Shown one piece after another: positions 27,709 to 36,529 of a stretch of DNA of 64,000 nucleotides (the stretch's first letter is position 1; each line of letters opens with the position of its first letter). The stretch covers positions 13,880 through 77,879 of the forward strand of contig CANQMF010000001.1 in assembly GCA_947624915.1 (NCBI GenBank), given 5' to 3'. The notes under the pieces were generated by a model. It was not told where the DNA came from and searched no databases. It worked only from the letters and a program-made list of their open reading frames with translations. This DNA is from an uncultured Bacilli bacterium (lineage in GTDB: Bacteria; Bacillota_I; Bacilli_A; RF39; UBA660). The translations under genes and the position numbers were made by a program.

Positions 27709-27815
27709 ATGGCACTTGAATATTAATTTGTAATATTTATAATTTTATTATATAAAATATTAAAATGAGTAAAGTTACAATACCTTAACTATGGTATTAT
27801 TAAATTCATTTATCC

Positions 27816-27978
27816 TTGTTTAGTGTTATGTAGTAAAATTATGGTCATTATTCGTGTTCCAACAAAAAAAGTTGTATTTTGAGAACAAAAAAATTTGATA
27901 TGGCCATGAATTTTGTGGTTGAGAGTAGCAATAGTAGGGAGGTAATTATGTTTAAATTAGTATCAAAATATGCTCCTG
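27816..27978. repeat. Left 163-bp direct repeat (attL-like)
   Basis: Ungapped match to 37268-37430 with nine substitutions (about 94 % identity). It carries the uvrB leader, its ribosome-binding site (GGGAGG here, AAGGAGG at right) and the first codons. Similarity ends abruptly at TCCTG on the right-hand side. Confidence 0.95.
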
Positions 27979-28076
27979 TACCAAGTGCTTCTAGAGCAAT
28001 GTTAGTTAATAATTTACTAGATTATAAACTTATAGATTTTAATTATATAATTAGCAATAATTCTTTAAAAAAATAA
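27948..28076 (+). pseudogene. Truncated uvrB 5' fragment
   Basis: Starts at an ATG with a good ribosome-binding site. The first ten residues, [10 protein letters not shown], match UvrB ([10 protein letters not shown] at the intact locus), then the frame continues into unrelated sequence and stops after 42 codons. It is the leftover 5' end in the left repeat and could be transcribed from the duplicated leader, giving a non-functional peptide. Confidence 0.85.
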
Positions 28077-28454
28077 AAATTTGGTCATTATCATTTTATA
28101 ATAGGATGTTAAAAACTGAAGAAGGTATAAAAAAATAAAGTCTACTAATTACTTTATTTCAGGGTTAGTTGAATACTACAATAATTTATTAAGTAATTTA
28201 TGTTATTTAAAATTGCATAAACTTATTTATGATCATATTTTTGAATTTAAAAGGATTGTATAAAACTGGCTTATAAATTTTATCAAATTAGGAAAGATGA
28301 TAACGTTGAGTTTCTATTTTGTCAGATACTTAATTACACCAAAAACGAAAAAAAGTTAACATTTTGCTATAATGATCCTAGTAAATATAATTTTGAAAAT
28401 TCTACTTTTGGATCCACTTGGGAAATATTTTATAAAAAGTTAAAAGAAGCATTA
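28077..28454 (+). other. Left-end non-coding stretch with decayed reading frames
   Basis: No intact gene. Two fragments read like protein but lack start codons: about 28162-28266 (GLVEYYNNLLSNLCYLKLH..., stops at 28266) and about 28263-28460 (LAYKFYQIRKDDNVEFLFCQ...), which ends where the convergent XRE gene ends. They may be remains of one or two island genes. I do not recognise either. Confidence 0.4.
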
Positions 28455-28712
28455 TTATGATTGTTTCTTATACATATCTATTCTTGTGGGTAATTTTTTT
28501 GCTAACTTTGCAGTTTCTTCATTAAATAAATCAACTGTTTTAATGCCAAAAGAGGCTGCAATAAAATCTATATTTTTGCAGCTAAGTTTCACATCTCCAG
28601 TTTCTATCCTACTAATATATGCCATTTTAAATTTTGTCTGAAATGAATATTCTTCTTGAGTTAAGCCTTTTTGATATCTATACCATTTGGTATTTAGCCC
28701 TATTAGCTCCAT
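28455..28712 (-). CDS. XRE-family HTH regulator (small)
   Basis: An 85-residue Cro/C1-type DNA-binding protein. The helix-turn-helix spans about residues 9-60: WYRYQKGLTQEEYSFQTKF, then MAYISRIETGDVKLSCKNIDFIAASFGIKTVDLF, a standard HTH_3 pattern. No sensor or protease domain follows. The ATG lies 16 bases from a perfect AGGAGG, too far for good initiation; an ATT three codons upstream (Ile-Thr-Ser-Met) sits seven bases from it and could be the real, rare start. It is at the left end of the island, where element-maintenance regulators are often found, and is the only intact gene transcribed leftward there. Confidence 0.82.
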   Translation of the reverse strand: MELIGLNTKWYRYQKGLTQEEYSFQTKFKMAYISRIETGDVKLSCKNIDFIAASFGIKTVDLFNEETAKLAKKLPTRIDMYKKQS

Positions 28713-28849
28713 AGAAGTAATTGAAACACCTCCTGCCTATTTATAAGTTAAAACTTATTCATATTAAAATAATAAATGTATAAGTAAAAAAATTTAATAC
28801 CACTAAAAGTCATAAACTTATAAATAAATAAAATTGAAGGTTGATTAAA

Positions 28850-29325
28850 ATGGTAATGAAGCGAATTGATAATGATGGAAGAATATATATTCCATTAGAA
28901 TTTAGAAAAAATTTAGGACTTAGCATAGGAGAATATGTAAGTATTAGTTGTAATCAGTTTAGAATATCTATAAAAAAAACTAATTTTCAAAATAAATATA
29001 ATGATATCATTAAAAAGATTGTGATACCATTTGATAATATTTTTTCATGTAATATCGTAGTAGTTGATAGAAATAAAATAATTTATTCATCAAATAAAAT
29101 GTTAAAAAAAAGATAGATAAGGAGTTAATAAGCTTTTTTGATTTATTGCCAAATATATATGAAAAATATTTTTTATCAATTATAAATGATTTTTGTTTTC
29201 AATATATATCATACATTTTTCCAATTTTAGAAGAAGGATATCCAATAGGATTAGTTATTTTGAATAATCAAAATAGAATCGATAAGCACAATTTAAAATT
29301 TTTATATGAGTTAATAAATTCATAA
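28850..29325 (+). pseudogene. SpoVT/AbrB-like regulator, frameshifted in an A8 run
   Basis: The N-terminal part is an AbrB/SpoVT DNA-binding domain (RIDNDGRIYIPLEFRKNLGLSIGEYVSI) followed by the start of a GAF-like domain (NIVVVDRNKIIYSSNK), then the frame stops at 29116. The rest of the domain continues in another frame: KELISFFDLLPNIYEKYF and later YIFPILEEGYPIGLVIL, ending at 29325. Both halves align in order with SpoVT, including its GDPIGAV-like motif. One extra A in the eight-A run at 29104-29111 would restore a single frame of about 158 residues. The break is therefore a one-base indel: mutation, phase-variable tract or assembly error. ATG 28850 follows GAAGG at nine bases. Confidence 0.8.
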
Positions 29326-29422
29326 CTCAAGTAACAGTTAGAACTATTTTCGGTTATAAAATAAAAATATATGTTATAATAGCAAGAAATAAGTTATTTA
29401 ATATTTATTGGGAGGTTCAATG

Positions 29423-31372
29423 ATGAAATTGGAAACATTACGTATGTTAAGAAAAAAATTTGAATATGCAGTATCAGAAAATAATATTTACGAAATTGAA
29501 GCTATTGCTAGATATTTAGATAATCCAAAAGAAAATAGTGACGAATACTATGAGCAGAAGAATCATACAGGATATGCAAGTATTGATAAACCACAAATTA
29601 AGTATTTTAAAAAAGGAACGTTAGACGCAGAGTTGCCAAAAATGAAGATGTATGATTATCTTTATCTTCGTAATAAGAAAAATTCAAATTTTATTGCACT
29701 TAATTATTATGGTAGAAAAATAACATATGATGAATTATTTTATAATATAGAACAAACTGCAAAAGCATTTTTGAAACTTGGAGTAAAAGAAAAGGACAAT
29801 GTCGTTATATCAATGCCTACTACTCCTGAATCTGTTTATATGTTATTTGCTCTTAATCGAATTGGTGCTGTTCCTGTTGAGTTGGATCCTAGAACAACTG
29901 ATAAGGATATAGAGATAACAATGAAAGAATCTAATACGAAACTATATATAACAATGGAAGATTGCGCCCCTATGATTGATGACATGTTGTCTAACAATCA
30001 GGAATTAAATGAACAAATAGAAAAAGTTATGTTTATTTCTCCAACAGAGTCACTTCCGTTTGGAATGAATTACTTATCTGATTTTAAAGATTTTATTGAA
30101 CGAATGAAAGGAACAAAGCCTAAAGTTCCTACAAAAGAAAAGTATATGAATTGGAATGACTTCATTAAAAATGGGAGAAATTATAAAGGAAAAATTGATT
30201 CGCCTTATCAGGAAGGTACAGTTGCAGAGATTATATATTCTAGTGGCACAACTGCATCACCTAAGCCAATTCAATATACCAACGAGACATTTACTTCAAT
30301 GGTAAGACAAGTTGAGCTAGGGGAAAATGATTATAAAGCACAAGATAAGAATTTGGATATTATACCTTTATTTTTAGGATTTGGATCTAATAACGGTGTT
30401 TATACTATTTTAGCATTTGGAATGGAAGATATTTTAATTCCTGTTCCTGTAATTGATGGATTTCCAAAACTAGTTGAAAAGTTCAAGCCAAATCATATTC
30501 TAGGTGCTCCAATTCATATGAATGTTTTGCTTAATTATTTAAGAAACAATTCTTCTAATTTAAAAGATTTATCCTTTCTGAAATCAGTAGTTGTAGGTAG
30601 TGCTCATTTAGAAAGTGCAAAACAATATGCATTAGATCAAGAATTGGAAAAGAGAGGTTGTAATATAAAAGTTGGCCCAGGCTATGGGCAAAACGAGGCA
30701 GGACCTGGACTAAGTTTATCAACAGATACATTTTTAGAAACACAAAAGCCGGGATGTTCTGGTTATCCTTTGATATTTACAACGATGTCTATTTTTGACC
30801 CAGAAACTGATGAAGAACTTAAATATGGAGAGGATTTAGAAGGGGAGATAAGGTATAAAACACCTTGTTCTATGAAAGGTTATGCCTTTGATAGAGAAGA
30901 ATTAACAGCAGAATACTATAAATTAGGAAAAGATGGTACAATTTGGGCTTGTTCTGGTGATTTAGGAAAAATAGATAAAGATGGTGGAATTTATATAACA
31001 GGAAGAAAAACAAGACAAATAGGAAGAAATGGTTTTAAATTTGCTCCAACAGAAATTGAAGATTTTATTATTTCTAAAATACCTGCAGTAGAATCTTGTG
31101 CTCTTGTAGGTAAACCAGATGATATTCAAGAAAATATACCAATTTTATTTTATACATTAAAAGAACAACAAAAAAATTATTCTCCTGTTATAAGAGAAGA
31201 AATAATTGCTTTATGCAGTACTCTTAAGGAATACAAAATACCAGAAGAATATATTGAAAAAGAAGCATTACCTTTAACCCCAAATCTAAAGATTGATTTT
31301 AGAGCATTAGAAAGAGAAGCTAATAGTCAAAAATCTTCTGTTCTTGTTAAGAAAATTGAAAAAAATATTTGA
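29423..31372 (+). CDS. AMP-forming acyl/aryl-acid ligase (ANL superfamily)
   Basis: Activates a carboxylic acid as an acyl-adenylate, normally passing it to CoA or a carrier protein; substrate unknown. The roughly 650-residue protein has a 60-residue N-terminal extension, then the ANL fold: phosphate-binding loop YSSGTTASPKP (about 275-285), GPGYGQNEAG (A5-like), SGDLGKIDKDGGIYITGRKTRQI (A7/hinge), and a C-terminal PNLKIDFRAL where the catalytic Lys is expected. Two adjacent ATGs follow GGGAGG; the second (29423) has better spacing, the first is 29420. It has its own terminator and lies just upstream of the hybrid kinase. No carrier protein or thioesterase is nearby. Confidence 0.87.
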   Translation: MKLETLRMLRKKFEYAVSENNIYEIEAIARYLDNPKENSDEYYEQKNHTGYASIDKPQIKYFKKGTLDAELPKMKMYDYLYLRNKKNSNFIALNYYGRKITYDELFYNIEQTAKAFLKLGVKEKDNVVISMPTTPESVYMLFALNRIGAVPVELDPRTTDKDIEITMKESNTKLYITMEDCAPMIDDMLSNNQELNEQIEKVMFISPTESLPFGMNYLSDFKDFIERMKGTKPKVPTKEKYMNWNDFIKNGRNYKGKIDSPYQEGTVAEIIYSSGTTASPKPIQYTNETFTSMVRQVELGENDYKAQDKNLDIIPLFLGFGSNNGVYTILAFGMEDILIPVPVIDGFPKLVEKFKPNHILGAPIHMNVLLNYLRNNSSNLKDLSFLKSVVVGSAHLESAKQYALDQELEKRGCNIKVGPGYGQNEAGPGLSLSTDTFLETQKPGCSGYPLIFTTMSIFDPETDEELKYGEDLEGEIRYKTPCSMKGYAFDREELTAEYYKLGKDGTIWACSGDLGKIDKDGGIYITGRKTRQIGRNGFKFAPTEIEDFIISKIPAVESCALVGKPDDIQENIPILFYTLKEQQKNYSPVIREEIIALCSTLKEYKIPEEYIEKEALPLTPNLKIDFRALEREANSQKSSVLVKKIEKNI

Positions 31373-31377
31373 GATCA

Positions 31378-31403
31378 AAAGTGGTTTTATAACTACTTTT
31401 TTT
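31378..31403 (+). terminator. Terminator after the AMP ligase gene
   Basis: AGTGGT (31380-31385) pairs with ACTACT (31392-31397), with a T-run. Indicates the ligase and the kinase are mostly separate transcripts. Confidence 0.65.
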
Positions 31404-31463
31404 ATATGAGCAATTACCATCATTTTATGTTATAATTATTACAATAGTTGTTAAGGTGTATAT

Positions 31464-33449
31464 ATGGATGTAGGATATATAATTTTAAGTTTGAATTTTA
31501 TCTATGTTTTTATTATCGCAATCATATTTTTTACAAAAAAACGTGTAGACAAAGTTGAAACAAAAATTTTTAGTGCTTTAGTCATTTCAAATTTGTTAGG
31601 ATTAGTAATAGAGTTTTTATGTGGCTTCTTAATAAAGGGTTTACCAGATCATGAAATATTAACTAATTTTGTTAACAAATTGCATATTGCTAATATTAGT
31701 TTTTGGATCACAGCTTTTACAATATACGTTGTTTCCATTTGCTTTGGTGTAGAAAAAATAAAATCAAAAATAGGACATGTGGCCCCTATTGTTTATGGAT
31801 ATCTTCTTCTGTTAGTATGTCTTTCTTTTCTTTTACCTATTAAATATTATAATGACGGGACATATATTTATACTTATGGAGTGGCTCCAAATTTAATTGT
31901 CGTTTTAAGTATTATATACTTAATAATTGACCTATTTTCAATTTTTAAAAATATCAAGAGTTTAAGCAAAGTAAAGCTTTTTCCGTTATTTATTTTAATT
32001 ATTGGGTTTATAATCGTTTTTATTATAAGAAATATCAATCCTGGATTGGTATTGATGACAACTTTATTTTCTATTGTGACAGTTATTACGTATAATACAA
32101 TTGAAAATCCAGATTTTAAGATGGTCACCCAATTAGAAATAGCAAAAAATACAGCAGAAAAAGCAAATAGAGCTAAAAGTGATTTCTTATCAAGTATGTC
32201 ACATGAAATTAGAACACCACTTAATGCTATCGTAGGACTTTCAGAAGATATCGCAAGTTATAAAGAACAAGTTCCTAAAGAAGTTGTTGAAGACACAGAA
32301 GATATTCAAAATGCATCTCAAACATTATTAGAAATAGTAGGTAATATCTTGGATATAAATAAGATTGAAAGTGAAAAGATGGAAATAGTAGAGATGCCGT
32401 ATAATTATGTAGAAGAAATAACTAAAATGGCACGTATTACAACAACAAGAATTGGAGAAAAACCAATAGATTTCAAAATGAATTTTGCTCCAGATATTCC
32501 TTATGAGTTATTAGGAGACAAAGCTCATATCAAAGAAATAGTCAATAATCTACTTACCAATGCAATTAAATATACTGAAAAAGGAACAATAACTTTAAAT
32601 ACAAAATGTATCAATCAAAATGATAAATGTATGCTAATGATAAGTGTTCAAGATACAGGACGAGGAATAAAAGCAGAATATATCAATAAGTTATTTACAA
32701 AGTTTGAACGTCTTGATATTGAAAGAAATACGACAACAGAAGGAACAGGGCTAGGTCTTGCTATTACTAAAGCTCTAGTTGATATGATGGGAGGACATAT
32801 CAATGTTCAATCACAATTTGGGCAAGGTTCAATGTTTATAGTACAAATTCCTCAAAAAATAAGTAAAATGTTAAATCCAAAGCTAGAAAATATCCAACAA
32901 ACAGAAATTAAAATTTCAAAATCAAAACCAATCAATATAGAAGAAAAGCAATGCAGTAATAAAAAAGTACTAGTTGTAGATGACAATAAGTTAAATATCA
33001 AAGTCGCAAGAAAACATCTAGAAAGTTTAGGACTTATTGTAGATGAATGTGATAGTGGAGAGCAGTGTTTAGATAAAATAAACAAAGGTGAAAAATATGA
33101 CTTGATTCTAATGGATATAATGATGCCAGAAATGAGTGGAGAGACTACTTTATCAAAGTTAAAGGAAATGTCTGAATTTAAAATTCCTGTAATAGCACTA
33201 ACAGCAGATGCAGTGGCAGGGGCAAAAGAAAAGTATGTTTCTGAAGGGTTTGTAGATTATATTGCAAAACCATTTACAAAAGACCAAATTAAAGAGAAAT
33301 TAGATAAATTATTTATAAATAACAAAAATGAAACTCAAAATCTAAACCAAACACAGAACAAATTATTAAGTGAAAATGACACAAGTGATTCAAATGGTAC
33401 AGTCACTTATGTATATGATCCTAAAGCAAATGAGAAATATGTTTTGTAG
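31464..33449 (+). CDS. Hybrid sensor histidine kinase with receiver domain
   Basis: A membrane sensor without a separate output regulator in the window. 661 residues: about seven N-terminal membrane helices (1-215) with no recognisable extracellular sensor domain, a coiled dimerisation helix, HisKA with His247 in MSHEIRTPLNAIVG, HATPase_c (N-box NNLLTNAIKY; G boxes DTGRGIK and GTGLGL; GGHINVQSQFGQGSMF), and a receiver domain with phosphoacceptor Asp551 (LILMDIMMPEMSG) and the conserved Thr/Lys pair (ALTAD; AKPF). The tail is Asn/Thr-rich. A regulator or phosphotransfer protein must be encoded elsewhere. Sits in the island with the ligase. Confidence 0.92.
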   Translation: MDVGYIILSLNFIYVFIIAIIFFTKKRVDKVETKIFSALVISNLLGLVIEFLCGFLIKGLPDHEILTNFVNKLHIANISFWITAFTIYVVSICFGVEKIKSKIGHVAPIVYGYLLLLVCLSFLLPIKYYNDGTYIYTYGVAPNLIVVLSIIYLIIDLFSIFKNIKSLSKVKLFPLFILIIGFIIVFIIRNINPGLVLMTTLFSIVTVITYNTIENPDFKMVTQLEIAKNTAEKANRAKSDFLSSMSHEIRTPLNAIVGLSEDIASYKEQVPKEVVEDTEDIQNASQTLLEIVGNILDINKIESEKMEIVEMPYNYVEEITKMARITTTRIGEKPIDFKMNFAPDIPYELLGDKAHIKEIVNNLLTNAIKYTEKGTITLNTKCINQNDKCMLMISVQDTGRGIKAEYINKLFTKFERLDIERNTTTEGTGLGLAITKALVDMMGGHINVQSQFGQGSMFIVQIPQKISKMLNPKLENIQQTEIKISKSKPINIEEKQCSNKKVLVVDDNKLNIKVARKHLESLGLIVDECDSGEQCLDKINKGEKYDLILMDIMMPEMSGETTLSKLKEMSEFKIPVIALTADAVAGAKEKYVSEGFVDYIAKPFTKDQIKEKLDKLFINNKNETQNLNQTQNKLLSENDTSDSNGTVTYVYDPKANEKYVL

Positions 33450-33470
33450 TTCTAGTATATTAGTATTTTT

Positions 33471-33505
33471 GGAGGAGGTGGACCTTATTTTGTGTCCTCC
33501 TTTTT
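33471..33505 (+). terminator. Terminator after the hybrid kinase gene
   Basis: GGAGGA (33471-33476) pairs with TCCTCC (33495-33500), with inner pairing GGAC/GTCC, followed by five T. Confidence 0.8.
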
Positions 33506-33539
33506 CTATTGACACTAGAAAAAATAAAAGGAGATAATA

Positions 33540-34008
33540 ATGAATTTAAAAATTAAAAAAATTGAAAAAAAAAGAAAAATCAACATTAGAAAAATTATTA
33601 CAATTATATTTGTATGATTTAAGTTTTTACTTTCCTATTGATTTTGATTCTACAAAGTGTGAGTATGAGTATAATTTGAATAAATATTTTGAAGATAATT
33701 ATGTATACTTTATTCAATCTGATGAAGATATTTTAGAATTTATTCTTGTGGATAATAATTCCAATAATAATTATGAAATAAGTGAAATGTTTGTTTTAAA
33801 TAATTATAAAGGTAATAAGATTGGAGCACAATCAGTTATTAAAATATTTGATAAATATAGAGGTAATTGGACAATAAAAGAGGTTCCTCGTTCTCCTGTT
33901 GCAGAATCATCTTGGAAAAAAACAGTTAGCAATTATACAAAAGAAAATTTTAAAATTGAACATACTGGAAAATATAATAGAGCGGAATTATACTTTACAA
34001 ATAATTAA
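33540..34008 (+). pseudogene. GNAT acetyltransferase, frameshifted in an A9 run
   Basis: The only ATG with a good ribosome-binding site (AAGGAGATAATA, ATG 33540) opens MNLKIKKIEKK and then stops early. The acetyltransferase body is in another frame from about 33562: EKLLQLYLYDLSFYFPIDFD, EMFVLNNYKGNKIGAQSVIKIFDKYRGNW (acetyl-CoA loop region) and PVAESSWKKTVSNY, typical of small GNAT proteins. Deleting one A from the nine-A run at 33565-33573 fuses the two into about 155 residues. A TTG at 33562 could start the body alone but would lack a ribosome-binding site. Like the spoVT-like gene of this island, the break is a one-base change in a homopolymer. Confidence 0.72.
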
Positions 34009-34014
34009 CTGGGT

Positions 34015-35001
34015 TTAGGTCAAGTATTTAGACACATTTTGTGGACAATTTATAAATTCAAATACTTTTGCAATGATTAAGTTACTAATATAATTTTGGT
34101 ATTTTTGATTAGGTGTAATATAACCTAGTGTACTATGAATACGTTTGTTATTATACCAACTTTCAATAAACTCCAATATTGCTAGTTTTGCTTCTTTAAA
34201 TGTCTTATAATTACTAACATTAATTTCCTCTAGCGTTATCATAAGGATAACCTTTTTTGCTATATGAATGTCTTATATTTGATTTCGCTAATAGCAATTC
34301 ATATTCATTAGATGTGTACTGACCTCCTCGATCAAAATGAAATATTCTACTTTCTTTTAATCAACGATTTTTAATTGCTTTATTAAAGGCATTTATTACT
34401 AGATTATTATTCATATTTACATCATAAGACCAACCAACCACCTTCAGATCAAACAAATCTAATACTATCGCTAAATATGTCCAACCTGTTTCCAAAGTAT
34501 AAATATATGTTATATCTCAACCAATTTTTCACTTGCTTTAACACCTTCTTTCTGTAATTCTTTAGTTATTTTTGGAGAACCATATCTTCCTTTAGATTGA
34601 TCATATATTTGTTTAATTTGACTATCTAGTATTTGATTAGCTTTTTTATAAGAATTTATTTGATGATTTATATGATAATAATATACTGAATGATGAATAT
34701 TGAGAACTTTACATAAAAGTCTAATATCGTAATTATTTTTATTATCATTAATAAATTTTATTTTATCTTCTATTTTTGCGTGAATATGGCAATTGCTTTT
34801 TTTAGTATTTTTAATTCCTCTTTAGTTCTTGATAATTCTTTTTTTAACTTTTGAATTTCTTTATTATTTGTGACTGTCCCATCTTCATTTTTTATTGGTG
34901 AATATTTCTTGGATCCATTTATATAATACTGAACTACTTATGCCATATTCACGTAATATCTCACATGCTAGTTTTTTGTTATTGTATAATTCAACTATCA
35001 T
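34015..35001 (-). mobile_element. Degenerate IS3-family (IS150-like) insertion sequence
   Basis: Reverse-strand pieces of both transposase genes remain. OrfA starts at 35001 (MIVELYNNKKLACEILREYG) and stops at 34885; its leucine-zipper part continues in another frame (NNKEIQKLKKELSRTKEEL). OrfB fragments include [46 protein letters not shown] and WYNNKRIHSTLGYITPNQ. There is a stop (TGA, 34361-34363) inside the catalytic domain, a frameshift, and a deletion after YPYDNA that removes the third catalytic acid. Not mobile. I could not define terminal inverted repeats or a target duplication. Confidence 0.9.
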
Positions 35002-35133
35002 TTTTTTAAATAAGAAGTTGTTTTTAATTATTCAATCATTACAAGTGTGTAAATTAAATTTCAAATGCTTGATATATATATTGATATATATTATATCTAA
35101 TTGTATAATTAATCTGGAAAGGATGTTTTTAAA

Positions 35134-35676
35134 TTGAATGAAAATGTTTTTTGGGTGAATGAGCAAAGTAATTTGTTAAAGAGATTAAAAATGGGAGTAT
35201 ATAGAATTTTTATAAGCCCTTTTCTTGATTTTCTTTTAATGGTTGCCATATTTGGTATTTGTGTTATTTCATACCCAAAATTATATCTAGATTCTTTAAC
35301 AGTGTTTATTGTTATCATTTTATCTTTTGCTGATATGATTTACAATTTTATTAAAGGAATAAAAGATAGTAAATTATATGATCAAATACATAACATAGTA
35401 ATTATAAAAAGTAGTAATGATAGTTTTATTTTAATAAGTCCAATTGTGGAAGATTATGATATGGAATTTTTGAAAGAAGATAATAATATAGAAAAGATAA
35501 TTAATGAAAAAAACTATTTTGGCTTTAATATTTACAAATATGATAATTGCAAATTATTAAGTGAAACAAAACAATATTATGAATATAGTGCTAATTATAA
35601 TAATAAGTCAACAATATTTAGAATCTATAAGATATATTCTGATAATAATAAGCTAAGGGTGGCGAATAATGTTTAG
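35134..35676 (+). CDS. Hypothetical membrane protein (island)
   Basis: Not recognised. 180 residues from a TTG start preceded by GGAAAGGATG. Two adjacent hydrophobic helices near residues 28-65 (ISPFLDFLLMVAIFGICVISYPK and LTVFIVIILSFADMIYNFI), then a roughly 110-residue soluble part rich in Asn, Lys, Asp and Tyr with beta-like alternation (IHNIVIIKSSNDSFILISPIV). It overlaps the next gene by 8 bp, so they are coupled. Probable island cargo. Confidence 0.65.
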   Translation: MNENVFWVNEQSNLLKRLKMGVYRIFISPFLDFLLMVAIFGICVISYPKLYLDSLTVFIVIILSFADMIYNFIKGIKDSKLYDQIHNIVIIKSSNDSFILISPIVEDYDMEFLKEDNNIEKIINEKNYFGFNIYKYDNCKLLSETKQYYEYSANYNNKSTIFRIYKIYSDNNKLRVANNV

Positions 35677-36175
35677 ACTAATTTTAGAAAAAATAATTAT
35701 ATTTAGCTTAATTTTTGCTTTTACATTCGTAGTATCTTTTAAATCTGGTCAAACTTATCAAGATAGAGAGCAAGAATTTAAAGATAATATTATAGAAATA
35801 ATGGACAAATATAATTATGTTGAAGATGATAATTTAACTTGGGATTATAGATTTGTTAAAGACAATAATGAAGTAACTTATAATGTAGATATAACACCTA
35901 AAAAAGTTAAAATATCAAAAATTGGAATAACAATTAATTTTTCAAATGAGGTAGATTTGAAAGAGATTTATAATTTTTTTAATGAAATTTATAGCGATGA
36001 TGAAGTAAATTATCAAACTGAAATAGAAAAGTTATATACAAATTTAGTAAATAATGTTAATGATGAAAATTTTAAAAGTTTAAATGATGATCGGCAGGTA
36101 ACACTTAATGTAAAAAAAGCAACAAGTGATGAAGACATGTATGAATTAACCTGTTCAATTAATTTTTTTGAATGA
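35669..36175 (+). CDS. Hypothetical single-pass membrane or secreted protein (island)
   Basis: Not recognised. 168 residues: an N-terminal hydrophobic helix (LILEKIIIFSLIFAFTFVVSF, 4-24), then a charged Asn/Asp/Glu-rich domain with an outer location predicted. The start overlaps the preceding gene and has AGGGTGGCG nearby. No cysteines except one near the C-terminus; no known motif. Confidence 0.65.
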   Translation: MFRLILEKIIIFSLIFAFTFVVSFKSGQTYQDREQEFKDNIIEIMDKYNYVEDDNLTWDYRFVKDNNEVTYNVDITPKKVKISKIGITINFSNEVDLKEIYNFFNEIYSDDEVNYQTEIEKLYTNLVNNVNDENFKSLNDDRQVTLNVKKATSDEDMYELTCSINFFE

Positions 36176-36193
36176 TTATTAAAAGGAGGTCAG

Positions 36194-36529
36194 ATGATAA
36201 TTCATATTAGTATAATTATTATCGCGGTAATACTATTGAGATTATTACCAGATAAATTTTTCCTTAGAAAAAAAGGAAAAACATATGGAAAAATTATTAA
36301 ATATGTTATTGAAAATAATAAACATTATCCTGTATTTCATTTTGAAACTAATGATGGTAGAATAATAGAAAATAGAAACACAACTTATTTAGAAGAATTA
36401 AGTGTTGAGGACGCCTATACTGATGAAGCAGAAGAGTTTTTAAATAAAGGCTTACCAATTGAACATATATTAATATATTATGATAAACGAAATCCAGAAG
36501 ATTTCATTCCAAGATGGATAAATAAATAA
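36194..36529 (+). CDS. DUF3592-like small membrane protein (island)
   Basis: 111 residues: an N-terminal membrane helix (IIHISIIIIAVILLRLLP) and a beta-rich domain with KGKTYGKIIKYVIENNKHYPVFHFETNDGRIIE, the pattern of DUF3592 proteins (Gly-x-Ile/Val, then YPVxxF and a DGR turn). The function of that family is unknown. AAAAGGAGG ribosome-binding site. Third gene of a likely three-gene unit with the two upstream membrane proteins. Confidence 0.7.
   Translation: MIIHISIIIIAVILLRLLPDKFFLRKKGKTYGKIIKYVIENNKHYPVFHFETNDGRIIENRNTTYLEELSVEDAYTDEAEEFLNKGLPIEHILIYYDKRNPEDFIPRWINK

Noticed and set aside
27816..27978. CRISPR-like or regulatory repeat family
   Set aside because: Only two copies exist, both tied to uvrB and 9.45 kb apart; the pattern fits a duplication or att site instead.
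30555..30743. Short minus-strand frame inside the AMP ligase
   Set aside because: No start signal and no resemblance to a family; a shadow of the ligase gene.
34361..34363. In-frame TGA inside the IS3 transposase, possible UGA-Trp code
   Set aside because: comK, pta and yvcK end naturally at TGA at the expected family length and tryptophan is TGG throughout, so the standard code applies; the IS3 copy has other lesions too.
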